Below, in pieces: positions 24,183 to 32,736 of a DNA stretch of 64,000 bases. The position numbers were made by a program, and so were the translations under genes. Position 1 is the stretch's first letter. The number at the start of each line of letters is the position of its first letter. The notes under the pieces were generated by a model that made no database searches, had not been told where the DNA came from, and saw only the letters and a program-made list of their open reading frames with translations. The DNA is from Mycolicibacterium nivoides (GTDB lineage Bacteria; Actinomycetota; Actinomycetes; Mycobacteriales; Mycobacteriaceae), in contig NZ_CP034072.1 of assembly GCF_003855255.1 (NCBI RefSeq), positions 744,001 to 808,000 of the forward strand, written 5' to 3'.

Positions 24183-25772
24183 TCAGTTCTTCCAGGCGCT
24201 CTGGAACAGCGGCTCGGTGTAGTTGGTGAACTCGACGTGCACGTTCGGCGCGGCGGCGTGCACCTGCACCTCGTCCCAAAGGATCAATGCCAGCTGGTCG
24301 TCGATGACCTTCTTCTGGATCCGCGCGACGGCATCTTTGACCTGGGCCGGATCGGTCGCCCGAAGCTCCGCCTTGGACAGGGAGATCAGTTCGTCGTTCT
24401 TGGCGAACGTCAAGTTGCCGTTGTCGCGCCCGAACAACAGGCCCAGGCCGTTGTTGTATCCGGTGCGGGTGCCCAGCAGGGGCGTCGATCCGTCGGCGTT
24501 GGCGGCGTTGAACAACGTGGTGTCACCGGCCCGGTTTTGTAGTGCGACACCGAGTTTCCGCCAGCCTGATTCGATGAACTCGAACGCCGGCCGGAACACC
24601 ACACTCTGGTTGGATGCGGCGAGAGTGAGGTTGAGCTTCTTGCCGTCCTTTTCGCGGATGCCGTCGTTGCCGACCTTCCAGCCGGCCTCGTCGAGCAGGC
24701 TCTCCGCTTTCACAGGGTCGTAGCCGAGATCGGCGCTTTCGTTCGAGAACAGCGGGTCATCGTGTCCGAGAACGGAATCGGCGGCCTGGTAGCTGGGCGA
24801 CAGCACGGTGTCGACCACGGCTTGGCGGTCGATGCCCAGTTGCAGGGCACGGCGCACCCGCTGGTCACTGACCAGATCGTTGTTGATCCTGAAGCCGACG
24901 ATATTGGCGGTCAGCACCGGTGCTGCGACGGGGATCACCTGGAAGCCACCCTGATTCAGGGCCGGTTCGTCGGTCGGCTGGATACCGCGGGCCAGGTCGA
25001 CCTGTTTGGACTGCACAGCGCCGGCCCGCAGACCGGGCTCGCCGATGACCCGTACCACGAGCTTGTCGAGGTAGGCCGCGCCCTGGTTGGGTGAGGTTGT
25101 CGGTGGCCAGGCGTAGTCCGGGCGCTTCTTGAGGACCACTTCCTGGTCGGGGATCTGGGACTCGTAGATGAAAGGCCCTGAGCCGACGACGTTCTCGATC
25201 TTGGCCTGACCGTCGTAGTCGAGGGCCAACGTCTTCAATCCGCGGATCGCGGCCCGGCCGTTGGCCGCGACCCGGTAGAAGTTGCTGTTGGGTTCGTTGA
25301 GGAAAACAGTGACGGTGTTGCCGTTCACCGCGCTGTGGTCGTAGCCGACGAAATCGCTGAACGGCGGGATCTTCTTGCTCGGATCCCCCTTGCCGAGCTG
25401 GTCGAAATTTGCCTTCACCACGTCTGCGGTCAACGGTGTGCCGTCACTGAAGGTGACGCCGTCGCGGATCGTGAAGGTGTACTGCGTCGCGTCCCCGTTG
25501 CGGGAGAACTGACTCGCCAGCCAACCGTGCACCTCGCCGGTCTTGGGATCGAGATAGACGAGCCGGTCGACCACCTGGAACAGCAGGTTGGCCGTCGTGT
25601 AGTTGGTGCTCAGCGCATCTGTGACGAACTGGACGTCGGAGAAGGTGAGCGTTCCGCCGGGAGTGGGCTCACCGGTGGGGCCTGAACTCGCCGCGTGTTG
25701 CTGGTTTGAGGCGCAGCCGGCCAGTAGGGCCACCAGCGTGGCACCGGCGATCAGTTTGAACCTTCGGCGCAT
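24183..25772 (-). CDS. ABC importer substrate-binding lipoprotein, family 5 (DppA/OppA type)
   Basis: A 529-aa extracytoplasmic receptor. ATG 25772 follows AAGGA at proper distance and gives a clean signal peptide (MRRRFKLIAGATLVALLAGC) with the lipidated Cys at residue 20. The mature part has the family 5 pattern (TFTIRDGVTFSDGTPLTADVVKANFD, RRALQLGIDRQAVVDTVL). The mature protein has no Met and no Cys beyond the anchor, notable for a protein of more than 500 residues and consistent with use during sulfur starvation. Paralogue at 32733-34364. Confidence 0.92.
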   Translation of the reverse strand: MRRRFKLIAGATLVALLAGCASNQQHAASSGPTGEPTPGGTLTFSDVQFVTDALSTNYTTANLLFQVVDRLVYLDPKTGEVHGWLASQFSRNGDATQYTFTIRDGVTFSDGTPLTADVVKANFDQLGKGDPSKKIPPFSDFVGYDHSAVNGNTVTVFLNEPNSNFYRVAANGRAAIRGLKTLALDYDGQAKIENVVGSGPFIYESQIPDQEVVLKKRPDYAWPPTTSPNQGAAYLDKLVVRVIGEPGLRAGAVQSKQVDLARGIQPTDEPALNQGGFQVIPVAAPVLTANIVGFRINNDLVSDQRVRRALQLGIDRQAVVDTVLSPSYQAADSVLGHDDPLFSNESADLGYDPVKAESLLDEAGWKVGNDGIREKDGKKLNLTLAASNQSVVFRPAFEFIESGWRKLGVALQNRAGDTTLFNAANADGSTPLLGTRTGYNNGLGLLFGRDNGNLTFAKNDELISLSKAELRATDPAQVKDAVARIQKKVIDDQLALILWDEVQVHAAAPNVHVEFTNYTEPLFQSAWKN

Positions 25773-25861
25773 GGGCATCCTTCGCTGTGTGGACCGCGGT
25801 GACGATCGGTTGGATTGAGGCGAAACGGAATTCGCGGGACTGCGGACCGGGTACCGGCTGC

Positions 25862-27097
25862 TCATCCGGAGACGTTCGTGGTCGTCGCAGCGCGTCCACG
25901 GTCATAGTTCGACTTCGGGATAGCCCCGTTCAGAATGAAGTCCCCGATGATTCTCGGTTTGTAGACGACCGGATTGTGGGAGGCCAGGGTTCGTGCAGTG
26001 CGCCAATGCCGGTCCAGGCTCGTTCCCTCGCGGATGGTCGATGCTCCGCCGGCGTTGAAGATCCGGGCACCCGCGTCGAGCACCGCCTCGATGATCGAGA
26101 CCTGTGCCGCCGACACGTCGATGAAGTTCCGCACATAGTCCTCTTCTGCATCCAGCCCGGCCGCGGCAACCTGGTTGGCGCGTTCCAGGCTCGCGGCGAC
26201 CGAGGCCAGCAGCGCATCGGCGGTCTGCGCTTGCCGGTAGAGGTGGCCGAGAACGGCAAGCACCTCGGGGTCGTCGGTGGGGTGTTCCGACAGCGCATGC
26301 AGGTTGGTGCGGACGCGTGACCTGACCAGCTCAGCCGCGTCGTCGACGACATTGCGTGCGATGCCGGCGAGGTTGGCCAGATGCACGAGCTGCACGAACG
26401 CCTGAATGGAGCGCAGATTCTCCTTGGAACGGCCCAGATCACCGTTGTCCTGAACGGGCACCGTGTCGAAATGCGTCGTTCCACTGCCGGTGAGGCGCTG
26501 TCCGATCCCGTCCCAGTCGTCGTCGTGGGTGACGCCGGTGTCGCGGGCCGCCACGATCGCGAAGGTGACCTTGCCGTCATTGGCGGCGTCGCCGGGGTCG
26601 TCCACGGTCGCCGCGACGCGGATGTAGTCGGCGTAGAGGGCTCCGGTCGAGTAGTACTTCACTCCGGAGATCACCGGGCGGCCGCCGACCCGGTGCAGAC
26701 GGGTCGTGGGCAGGAAGTCTGGGCTGTCGGCCGCGGGTTCGGATTGCGCATTGCCGAAGATCGCACCGTTGGCGATGCGGCGTAGCCAGTGGGTGCGGAG
26801 TTCGGCCGACGGGGACTGCCGGAGAATCTCGACCGTGGTGAAATGGCCGCGCAGAATCTGCGGCACGTTGGAATCAGCCTGGCCCGCCTCGGCGAGCAAC
26901 TCGAACAGCGTCGGTAGGTCGACGCCGAACCCGCCGTGCTCGACCGGAACCCGCAACCGCCCGAAACCGGCCGCGGCGAGCGCCTGAATCTCCTCGTGGA
27001 CCGATTCATGCGTCTGATGGCGCTCGCCGGCCTTGCTCGCCAATTGATCGAAGATCCGGCGGAACTGGGCCAGACTGGACTGAAATGCTGCGGACAC
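25862..27097 (-). CDS. DszC/SfnB-type FMNH2-dependent monooxygenase (1), acyl-CoA dehydrogenase fold
   Basis: A 411-aa protein with the acyl-CoA dehydrogenase fold used by DszC, which oxidises sulfur to sulfoxide and sulfone. Markers are the middle-domain KYYSTGALYADYIRVAA, DDWDGIGQRLTGSGTT and the C-terminal LDRHWRTARTLASHNPVVYKPRIIGD. GTG 27097 has GGGA shortly upstream. It has no internal Met or Cys. It follows monooxygenase (c) by 31 bp and precedes the importer; a DszC plus NtaA/DszA pair is the classical module for S-oxidation followed by C-S cleavage. Confidence 0.88.
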   Translation of the reverse strand: MSAAFQSSLAQFRRIFDQLASKAGERHQTHESVHEEIQALAAAGFGRLRVPVEHGGFGVDLPTLFELLAEAGQADSNVPQILRGHFTTVEILRQSPSAELRTHWLRRIANGAIFGNAQSEPAADSPDFLPTTRLHRVGGRPVISGVKYYSTGALYADYIRVAATVDDPGDAANDGKVTFAIVAARDTGVTHDDDWDGIGQRLTGSGTTHFDTVPVQDNGDLGRSKENLRSIQAFVQLVHLANLAGIARNVVDDAAELVRSRVRTNLHALSEHPTDDPEVLAVLGHLYRQAQTADALLASVAASLERANQVAAAGLDAEEDYVRNFIDVSAAQVSIIEAVLDAGARIFNAGGASTIREGTSLDRHWRTARTLASHNPVVYKPRIIGDFILNGAIPKSNYDRGRAATTTNVSG

Positions 27098-27128
27098 AAG
27101 TCCCTTTCGGTGGTCTGCTGGTGGCGGG

Positions 27129-28469
27129 TCAGGCGACGACGGATGCGCCCGTTGCGGGCCGGGGATCGCGCAATCCGAGTCGTTCGCGGATCGTGGAGCC
27201 GTCGTAGGCGGTGGGAAAGGCGCCCGATACCTGTAAGAGCGGGATGACGTCGCGATTGAACTCGGAGATGCCCTCCGGCAGCACCGGGATATGGATGTTG
27301 AAGCCGTCGACGGCGCCCTCGCTCCACCACTCGAGAATGGTTGCCGCCACCTCTTCGGGAGTACCGATCGCCAGCCGGTGCCCGCCCTCGACCCGCCGCA
27401 CCAATTGTCGTGGGGTGACCTCTTCGGCGGCGGTCAGCTCTGCGAACGACCGTACGAAGCCCACGGGCCGGGACTGATCTTCGGTGTAGGAGAACAAATT
27501 CGGATCCAGCGGTCGGTCCGGATCGAGCCGGTCCGGGATGTCGAACAGCGCTGCGCGCTTGAAGAAGTCCGCGATCAACCCGTCCTCTCCGTTGAATCCG
27601 TGGAGGGCTTCGTGCTTGCGGTAGGCCTCCTCGCGGGTGTCGCCGACGATCACGGTCAGGCCGGGCATCAGGCGGATCTCATCGGGACCCCGGCCGTGGT
27701 AGGCGGCCCGGGCGCGCAACTGAGCCTGGTAATCGAACGCCGCTTGTTTGTGCAGCAGCGACGCGTAGACGATGTCGGCGTGCTTGGCCGCGAGATCGAC
27801 TCCGGCCTGTGATGCCCCGGCCTGTGAGATCACCGGGTGGCCCTGGGGCCCGATCGGCACATTCAACGGGCCCGCCACGTCGAAGAACTCGCCGTGATGG
27901 TCGATGCGGCGGGCCGTCGTCTCATTCCACACCGAATCGGTCGGTGCCGCGCCCTGCGGGGTATCCCAACTGAGCCAGAGCGCTTTGACCACCTCAAGGA
28001 ATTCGTCGGCCCGGCGGTATCGCTCGGCCCGCGGCGGCAGTGGGGCTGCCGAGAAGTTGGCCGCGATGTCGGGATTGAAGCTCGACACCACATTCCAGAT
28101 CACCCGCCCGCCGGAGATGTGGTCCAGGGTCGCGAGGCGGCGCGCGAGGTTGTACGGGGAGTTGTAGGACGATGAGGCGGTGAGCAGGAACCCGATGTCG
28201 GGCACCGCCGCGGCGATCGCCGAGAACAACACCGTCGGGTCGAAGCTGTGCAGCGGACGCGCGGAATTGTCCCGCTGTAACGCGGGGTGATCGGAGACGA
28301 AGACGATGTCGAAGACACCGTCGTGCGCCAACTGGGCCGAGCGCAGATAGTGATCCCAATCGCTGAACCGGTTCCACCTCGTCCCGGGCCAGGTCCAGGA
28401 CCGGGCGGCGGATCCGGTGCTGTTGACGGCGACGCTCAGGAACAATCGCCGGTAGTCGGACGTGGTCAC
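27129..28469 (-). CDS. NtaA/SnaA/DszA-family FMN-dependent monooxygenase (c), first gene of an 8-gene operon
   Basis: A 446-aa family member (LFLSVAVNSTGSAARSWTW, ARRLATLDHISGGRVIWNVVSS, HPVISQAGASQAG, EWWSEGAVDGFNIHIPVLPEG). It is the promoter-proximal gene of the operon running down to 17858. GTG 28469 lies six bases after the -10 GACACT, so translation is probably leaderless. One internal Met and no Cys. The promoter (28476-28523) carries the island-wide TTCCCGTAGC-type element. Confidence 0.88.
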   Translation of the reverse strand: MTTSDYRRLFLSVAVNSTGSAARSWTWPGTRWNRFSDWDHYLRSAQLAHDGVFDIVFVSDHPALQRDNSARPLHSFDPTVLFSAIAAAVPDIGFLLTASSSYNSPYNLARRLATLDHISGGRVIWNVVSSFNPDIAANFSAAPLPPRAERYRRADEFLEVVKALWLSWDTPQGAAPTDSVWNETTARRIDHHGEFFDVAGPLNVPIGPQGHPVISQAGASQAGVDLAAKHADIVYASLLHKQAAFDYQAQLRARAAYHGRGPDEIRLMPGLTVIVGDTREEAYRKHEALHGFNGEDGLIADFFKRAALFDIPDRLDPDRPLDPNLFSYTEDQSRPVGFVRSFAELTAAEEVTPRQLVRRVEGGHRLAIGTPEEVAATILEWWSEGAVDGFNIHIPVLPEGISEFNRDVIPLLQVSGAFPTAYDGSTIRERLGLRDPRPATGASVVA

Positions 28470-28475
28470 GATCCG

Positions 28476-28523
28476 AGTGTCTCGGGCTGCCCGACACCGA
28501 ACAACGTGGTGGGGCTACGCGAA
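28476..28523 (-). promoter_or_regulatory. Island promoter B: activator motif, -35 and -10
   Basis: Read on the minus strand: TTCGCGTAGC (28514-28523), 9 bp, TTGTTC (28499-28504), 17 bp, GACACT (28476-28481), then six bases to the GTG start at 28469. Spacing is identical to the other five island promoters. It drives the 28469-to-17858 operon. Confidence 0.75.
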
Positions 28524-28634
28524 CCGTTGACAACAACTTAAGAGTCGGTGAGGCGCCCGCTTGTCCCGGAATGTATGTCGTGATCGGGTGGTTGGTAAAC
28601 ACGGACTCATCAAGACAGGCAAGGAACTGTTGAC

Positions 28635-29054
28635 ATGGCAGATGCTATTGACTTCGACGAGATGAACCGCGCCGTGATCCGTGAGTTCCACGAATCCGGC
28701 GGCAAGGCAGGCGGCGTGTTCGAGGGCAAGCCTCTCGTGCTGGTCCACCACACCGGCGCCAAGTCCGGAACTGAACGGATCGCGCCTCTCGTACCGTTGC
28801 TGGATGGCGACCGAATCTTCATTTTTGCCAGCAAGGGCGGTGCCGACACGAACCCGGACTGGTACCACAACCTGGTGGCCCATCCCGATACCGTCGTCGA
28901 ACTCGGGACCGAGAGCTTCCCTGTGACCGCTCGGGTGCTCGCCGGGGCAGAGCGCGACGACGTCTATGCCAAGCAGTCGGCGGTGCAACCCCAGTTCGGT
29001 GAGTATCAACGCAAGACGAAACGCCTTATCCCGGTCATCGAGTTGGAGCGCTGA
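28635..29054 (+). CDS. Deazaflavin (F420)-dependent nitroreductase family protein, Ddn-like
   Basis: A 139-aa split-barrel protein of the Ddn/PNPOx-like family: LVLVHHTGAKSGTERIAPLVPLLDGDRIFIFASKGG and NPDWYHNLVAHPDTVVELG are the typical F420-binding blocks. Such enzymes reduce quinones or nitro compounds with reduced F420 at the membrane or in the cytoplasm. ATG 28635 follows AAGGAAC. It stands alone, divergent from the sulfur operon, and shows no shared promoter element. Confidence 0.88.
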   Translation: MADAIDFDEMNRAVIREFHESGGKAGGVFEGKPLVLVHHTGAKSGTERIAPLVPLLDGDRIFIFASKGGADTNPDWYHNLVAHPDTVVELGTESFPVTARVLAGAERDDVYAKQSAVQPQFGEYQRKTKRLIPVIELER

Positions 29055-29181
29055 GCTACTGAGGAGCTGAGCCGGCACGTCTTCTTGCAACACGTGTCCG
29101 GCGTCGTCGATCCAGTGAAACTCGGCTTGCGAAATCTGGTCTCAGGTCATTGCGGCCGCGCAGGATGTCGAGCCTATGACG

Positions 29182-30852
29182 TCATCTGCGCGAGTTGGCT
29201 GCGCAGCCGGTGTCCGGGGGCGGCGTCGAGCAGAGCGCGCGGGTGTACTCCGAACCCGGCTCGGCAAAGATCCTTTCAGTGGGCCCTGTTTCGACGACGC
29301 TGCCGCGTCGCATCACCGCGACATGATCGGAGATCGAGCGCACCAGATCGAGGTCGTGTGAGATGAACAGGTACGTCAGTTCGAGCTCGCGCTGGACCTC
29401 GTGCAGCAGGCCGAGAATGCGGCGCTGGGTTACGACATCAAGTGCGGACAGCGCTTCGTCGAGCACCACGATGGGAGATCGAGGAGCCAGTGCCCGGGCG
29501 ATCGCCACCCGTTGCTGCTGGCCGCCGGACAGCTCGCGAGGTTTACGGGTGGCGAAGGAACCGGGCAGCCCCACCTGATCGAGCAGCTCGGTGACCCGCC
29601 GCCGGCGGTCAGTGCGATCGCCCAGCCCGAACGATCGCAGCGGCTCGTCGACGATCTGTTCGACGGTGAGCCGCGGATCCAGCGCGACCTGTGGGTTCTG
29701 TTGTACCAGCTGGATTTTCCGCCATACGTCACGTTTGGCCTGCCGCCGCAGCCCGGTGACCTCCGTGCCCTCGATGGACACCTCGCCAGCGTCCGGGCGG
29801 GTGAGGCCCAGGATCAACCGGGCCGTCGTGGATTTTCCCGATCCGGACTCGCCGACCAGCGCGAAGGTGCTGTTGCGGGTGAGGGTGAAGGTGACGTCGT
29901 CGACGGCCTTGAAGTGCCCATTGGGTCCGTGGGCGAAGACCTTGGTCAGACCCACCACTTCGACGACGGGATCCGCAGGCGCGGCAGGAGCGCGGGAGCC
30001 CGGTGCACCGCTGTCGCCGAGACCGAAGGCGCTGCTGATGAGTTGGCGGGTGTAATCGTGCTCCGGCCGCAACACCAGGTCATCGATCGGTCCGTTGTCG
30101 AGTACCTCGCCGTTGCGCATCACGATCGCCCTGGTGGCGTGATCAGAGGCCACCGCCAGGTTGTGTGTCACGAACAGGACGGCCACTCCCGTCTGCCCGG
30201 TGAGCCGGTCGAAGACCTCGAGCACCTGCTTCTGCACGGTGACGTCGAGGGCAGAGGTGGGTTCGTCGGCGATCAGCAGCGTTGGGTGCAGCCCGAACGC
30301 GATGGCGATGAGTACCCGTTGCTTCATGCCCCCCGACAGTTCATGGGGGTACTGGCGCAGGCGCTGCTCGGGGTGGTCGATGCCGACCACGTCGAGTAGC
30401 TCGACCGCTTTGGCCCGTAATTCATCCCGCGACAACCGCTTTCCACCGGGATGCAGCCGGAAGACCTCCGTGAGCTGGCGGCCGATCGGCTGTACGGGAT
30501 CCAGCGATGTGGCCGGATCCTGGGGGACCAGCGCCACCACCTTACCCCGGAGCTTGACCACCTCCCGTTCGCTCAGTGTGGTGAGCTCATGTCCGGCAAC
30601 CCGGATGGATCCGCTGTCGATCCGCGCACTGTCGGGCAGCAGTCCGATCGCCGCCTTGCTCAAAGTCGATTTGCCCGAACCGGATTCACCGATCACCGCG
30701 ACGACTTCGCCGGGCCGGATGGTGAGGTTGACGCCGCGCACCGCGGCCTGGGCGCCTCCGCGATACGAGATTGTCAGGTTCTGGATCTCGAGCACCGGTG
30801 GTGTGGTGGACGGGGCGGTGTCCTCGGGGGCGGTCGGCAGGGTGGTGGTCAT
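29182..30852 (-). CDS. ABC importer ATPase, fused DppD-DppF type, second system
   Basis: A 556-aa tandem ATPase. Domain 1: GESGSGKST, LSGGMKQR, LLIADEPTSALD. Domain 2: GESGSGKST, LSGGQQQR, IVVLDEALSALD (Glu-Ala where Glu-Pro is usual; the catalytic Glu is kept). It is paralogous to 20684-22309. It is the last gene of the 34364-to-29182 operon, with permeases and receptor upstream. Confidence 0.93.
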   Translation of the reverse strand: MTTTLPTAPEDTAPSTTPPVLEIQNLTISYRGGAQAAVRGVNLTIRPGEVVAVIGESGSGKSTLSKAAIGLLPDSARIDSGSIRVAGHELTTLSEREVVKLRGKVVALVPQDPATSLDPVQPIGRQLTEVFRLHPGGKRLSRDELRAKAVELLDVVGIDHPEQRLRQYPHELSGGMKQRVLIAIAFGLHPTLLIADEPTSALDVTVQKQVLEVFDRLTGQTGVAVLFVTHNLAVASDHATRAIVMRNGEVLDNGPIDDLVLRPEHDYTRQLISSAFGLGDSGAPGSRAPAAPADPVVEVVGLTKVFAHGPNGHFKAVDDVTFTLTRNSTFALVGESGSGKSTTARLILGLTRPDAGEVSIEGTEVTGLRRQAKRDVWRKIQLVQQNPQVALDPRLTVEQIVDEPLRSFGLGDRTDRRRRVTELLDQVGLPGSFATRKPRELSGGQQQRVAIARALAPRSPIVVLDEALSALDVVTQRRILGLLHEVQRELELTYLFISHDLDLVRSISDHVAVMRRGSVVETGPTERIFAEPGSEYTRALCSTPPPDTGCAANSRR

Positions 30853-30865
30853 CGAACACTCCTCG

Positions 30866-31723
30866 TCAGATCCTGAAGCGGCGCTGTAGCAGTCGGCCGG
30901 CGCGGGACACCGCCAGCACCGCGATCAAGACGACGATCCCGGGCAGGGTCGTCAGCCACCAGGCGTTGGCCAGGTAGTCCCGGCCCTCCGAGAGCAGGGT
31001 GCCCCACTCCGGTGTGGGCGGTGGCGCGCCGTAACCCAGGAACCCCAGGCCGGCGATGTTGAGAATCGTCGCCCCGAGTTCGGTCGGGATCAGGGCCACT
31101 ATGGGTCCGGCCGAGTTGGGCAGGACATGACGGAACAGCACTGCTGCCGGACTTGCCCCGGAAACCCGTGCGGCGTCGATGTATTCGAGTTGGACCACAC
31201 GCAGTGCCTCCCCGCGGGCCACCCGCGCGAAAGGAGCCACGGCGGCGATACCGACACCGATGGCGACGTGGGTGGTCCCGGGACCGAACGCCGCGACGAT
31301 GCACAGCGCCAGCAGGAATCCCGGCAGTGCCAGCAGGACGTCGACCAGTCGCATGATGACCGCGTCGACGGCTCCACGAAGCACTCCTGCGGTCACGCCG
31401 AGGAGCGTGCCGACGACGAGCCCGATCGAGGTGCCGATCACGGCGCCGTACACCGTGTTGCGGGTGCCGTGCACAACGCGGGTGAACGTGTCCCTACCCG
31501 CCCGGTCGGTGCCGAACCAGTGGTCGAGGCTCGGTGGCAGGAACCTCTGGGCGCCCTCACCGATGAGCGGGTCGTGGCTGGTGAACCACGAGGGGAAGAT
31601 CGTCCAGAGCGCAACGGACACGAGCACCAGGACGGCCAGGGCGGTGGCAACAGCACTGGGACTGAACCGGACCCGGTCACGGGTCGCCGGCTGCGGCACC
31701 GGTGGGGTGAGCGTGCTCGTCAT
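30866..31723 (-). CDS. ABC importer permease, DppC type, second system
   Basis: A 285-aa permease with an N-terminal helix (VATALAVLVLVSVALWTIF), the HWFGTDRAGRDTFTRVVHG loop and a five-helix core with IDAARVSGASPAAVLFRHVLPN. It is paralogous to 22325-23197. ATG 31723 overlaps the preceding permease stop (ATGA). Confidence 0.9.
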   Translation of the reverse strand: MTSTLTPPVPQPATRDRVRFSPSAVATALAVLVLVSVALWTIFPSWFTSHDPLIGEGAQRFLPPSLDHWFGTDRAGRDTFTRVVHGTRNTVYGAVIGTSIGLVVGTLLGVTAGVLRGAVDAVIMRLVDVLLALPGFLLALCIVAAFGPGTTHVAIGVGIAAVAPFARVARGEALRVVQLEYIDAARVSGASPAAVLFRHVLPNSAGPIVALIPTELGATILNIAGLGFLGYGAPPPTPEWGTLLSEGRDYLANAWWLTTLPGIVVLIAVLAVSRAGRLLQRRFRI

Positions 31724-32736
31724 GATCGTGCCCCGCCGGTGCTCAGCAGAATCCGCCGGTCCAGCGCGGGGTAGAGCAGGTCGATCAGCAGGTTCACCAC
31801 GACGTAGACCCCGGCGATGATCAGGATGAAGCCCTGAACCAGCGATACATCCTGTTGGGAGACCGCGGTCTGCAGTACGCGCCCGATTCCGGCTCGGGCG
31901 AACACGGTTTCGGTGACCACGGTGCCGCCCACCAGGGTGCCCAGCACTGTGCCCGCCACCGTCAACCCGGGACCCGCGGCGTTACGGACCACATGTCGCC
32001 AGAACACCCAGTGCTTGCCTGCACCCTTGGCGCGCACTACGTCGATGAAGTCGCTTTCCAGCACGGTGTCCACGCTTTTGAGCAACACCTGTGCCATCGC
32101 GGCCGACAGCGGCAGCCCCAGCACCAGGGAGGGCACCAGAATCGACCAGAATGTGCCGTCCGGGAATGCCGAGATCCAGCCGAGCCGGAACGACAGGACG
32201 TTCAGCACCACGATGCCCACCCAGAACACCGGCGCGGCGGCGAACAGCGGCGGCAGAACCACGACCGATGAACGCAACCAGCGCCGGTTCGCCAGCGTCG
32301 CGGTGGACACGATCGTCCCGGCGATGAGCACGGCGACGACGAACGCGGTGAACGCCAGTCGCAACGTGGGCAGTGCGGCGTCGCCGATCGCCTGTGTCAC
32401 TGTCTGGCCGGTGCTCATCGAGTAACCGAGGCCTCCGCGTACAACCTGGCTCAATTCGATGAAGTACCGCTGCAGGACACCGTGGTCGTACCCGTAGTAC
32501 AGCTTCATCTGCGCCACGGTCTGCGGGTCGATCACCCCGGTGTCGTCCGCGGCGAACATCTCGATCGGGTTGGACGGCAACAGGGTGATCGCGATGAATG
32601 TCAGGGTGTAGGCCAACCACAGCACGACCACGGCCTGCGTGACGCGGCCGGCGAGATACCGGACGAGCCGGCGCGACCCGGGAGTGCCCCAGCCGGCCGG
32701 CGTGAATGCCGTCCGAACGTCAGGAATCGCCGTCAT
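31720..32736 (-). CDS. ABC importer permease, DppB type, second system
   Basis: A 338-aa permease with an N-terminal helix (QAVVVLWLAYTLTFIAITLLP), the YYGYDHGVLQRYFIEL loop, and an EAA-type segment (IDVVRAKGAGKHWVFWRHVVRN). Its start overlaps the receptor stop as ATGA and its stop overlaps the next permease, so the three genes are translationally coupled. Confidence 0.9.
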   Translation of the reverse strand: MTAIPDVRTAFTPAGWGTPGSRRLVRYLAGRVTQAVVVLWLAYTLTFIAITLLPSNPIEMFAADDTGVIDPQTVAQMKLYYGYDHGVLQRYFIELSQVVRGGLGYSMSTGQTVTQAIGDAALPTLRLAFTAFVVAVLIAGTIVSTATLANRRWLRSSVVVLPPLFAAAPVFWVGIVVLNVLSFRLGWISAFPDGTFWSILVPSLVLGLPLSAAMAQVLLKSVDTVLESDFIDVVRAKGAGKHWVFWRHVVRNAAGPGLTVAGTVLGTLVGGTVVTETVFARAGIGRVLQTAVSQQDVSLVQGFILIIAGVYVVVNLLIDLLYPALDRRILLSTGGARS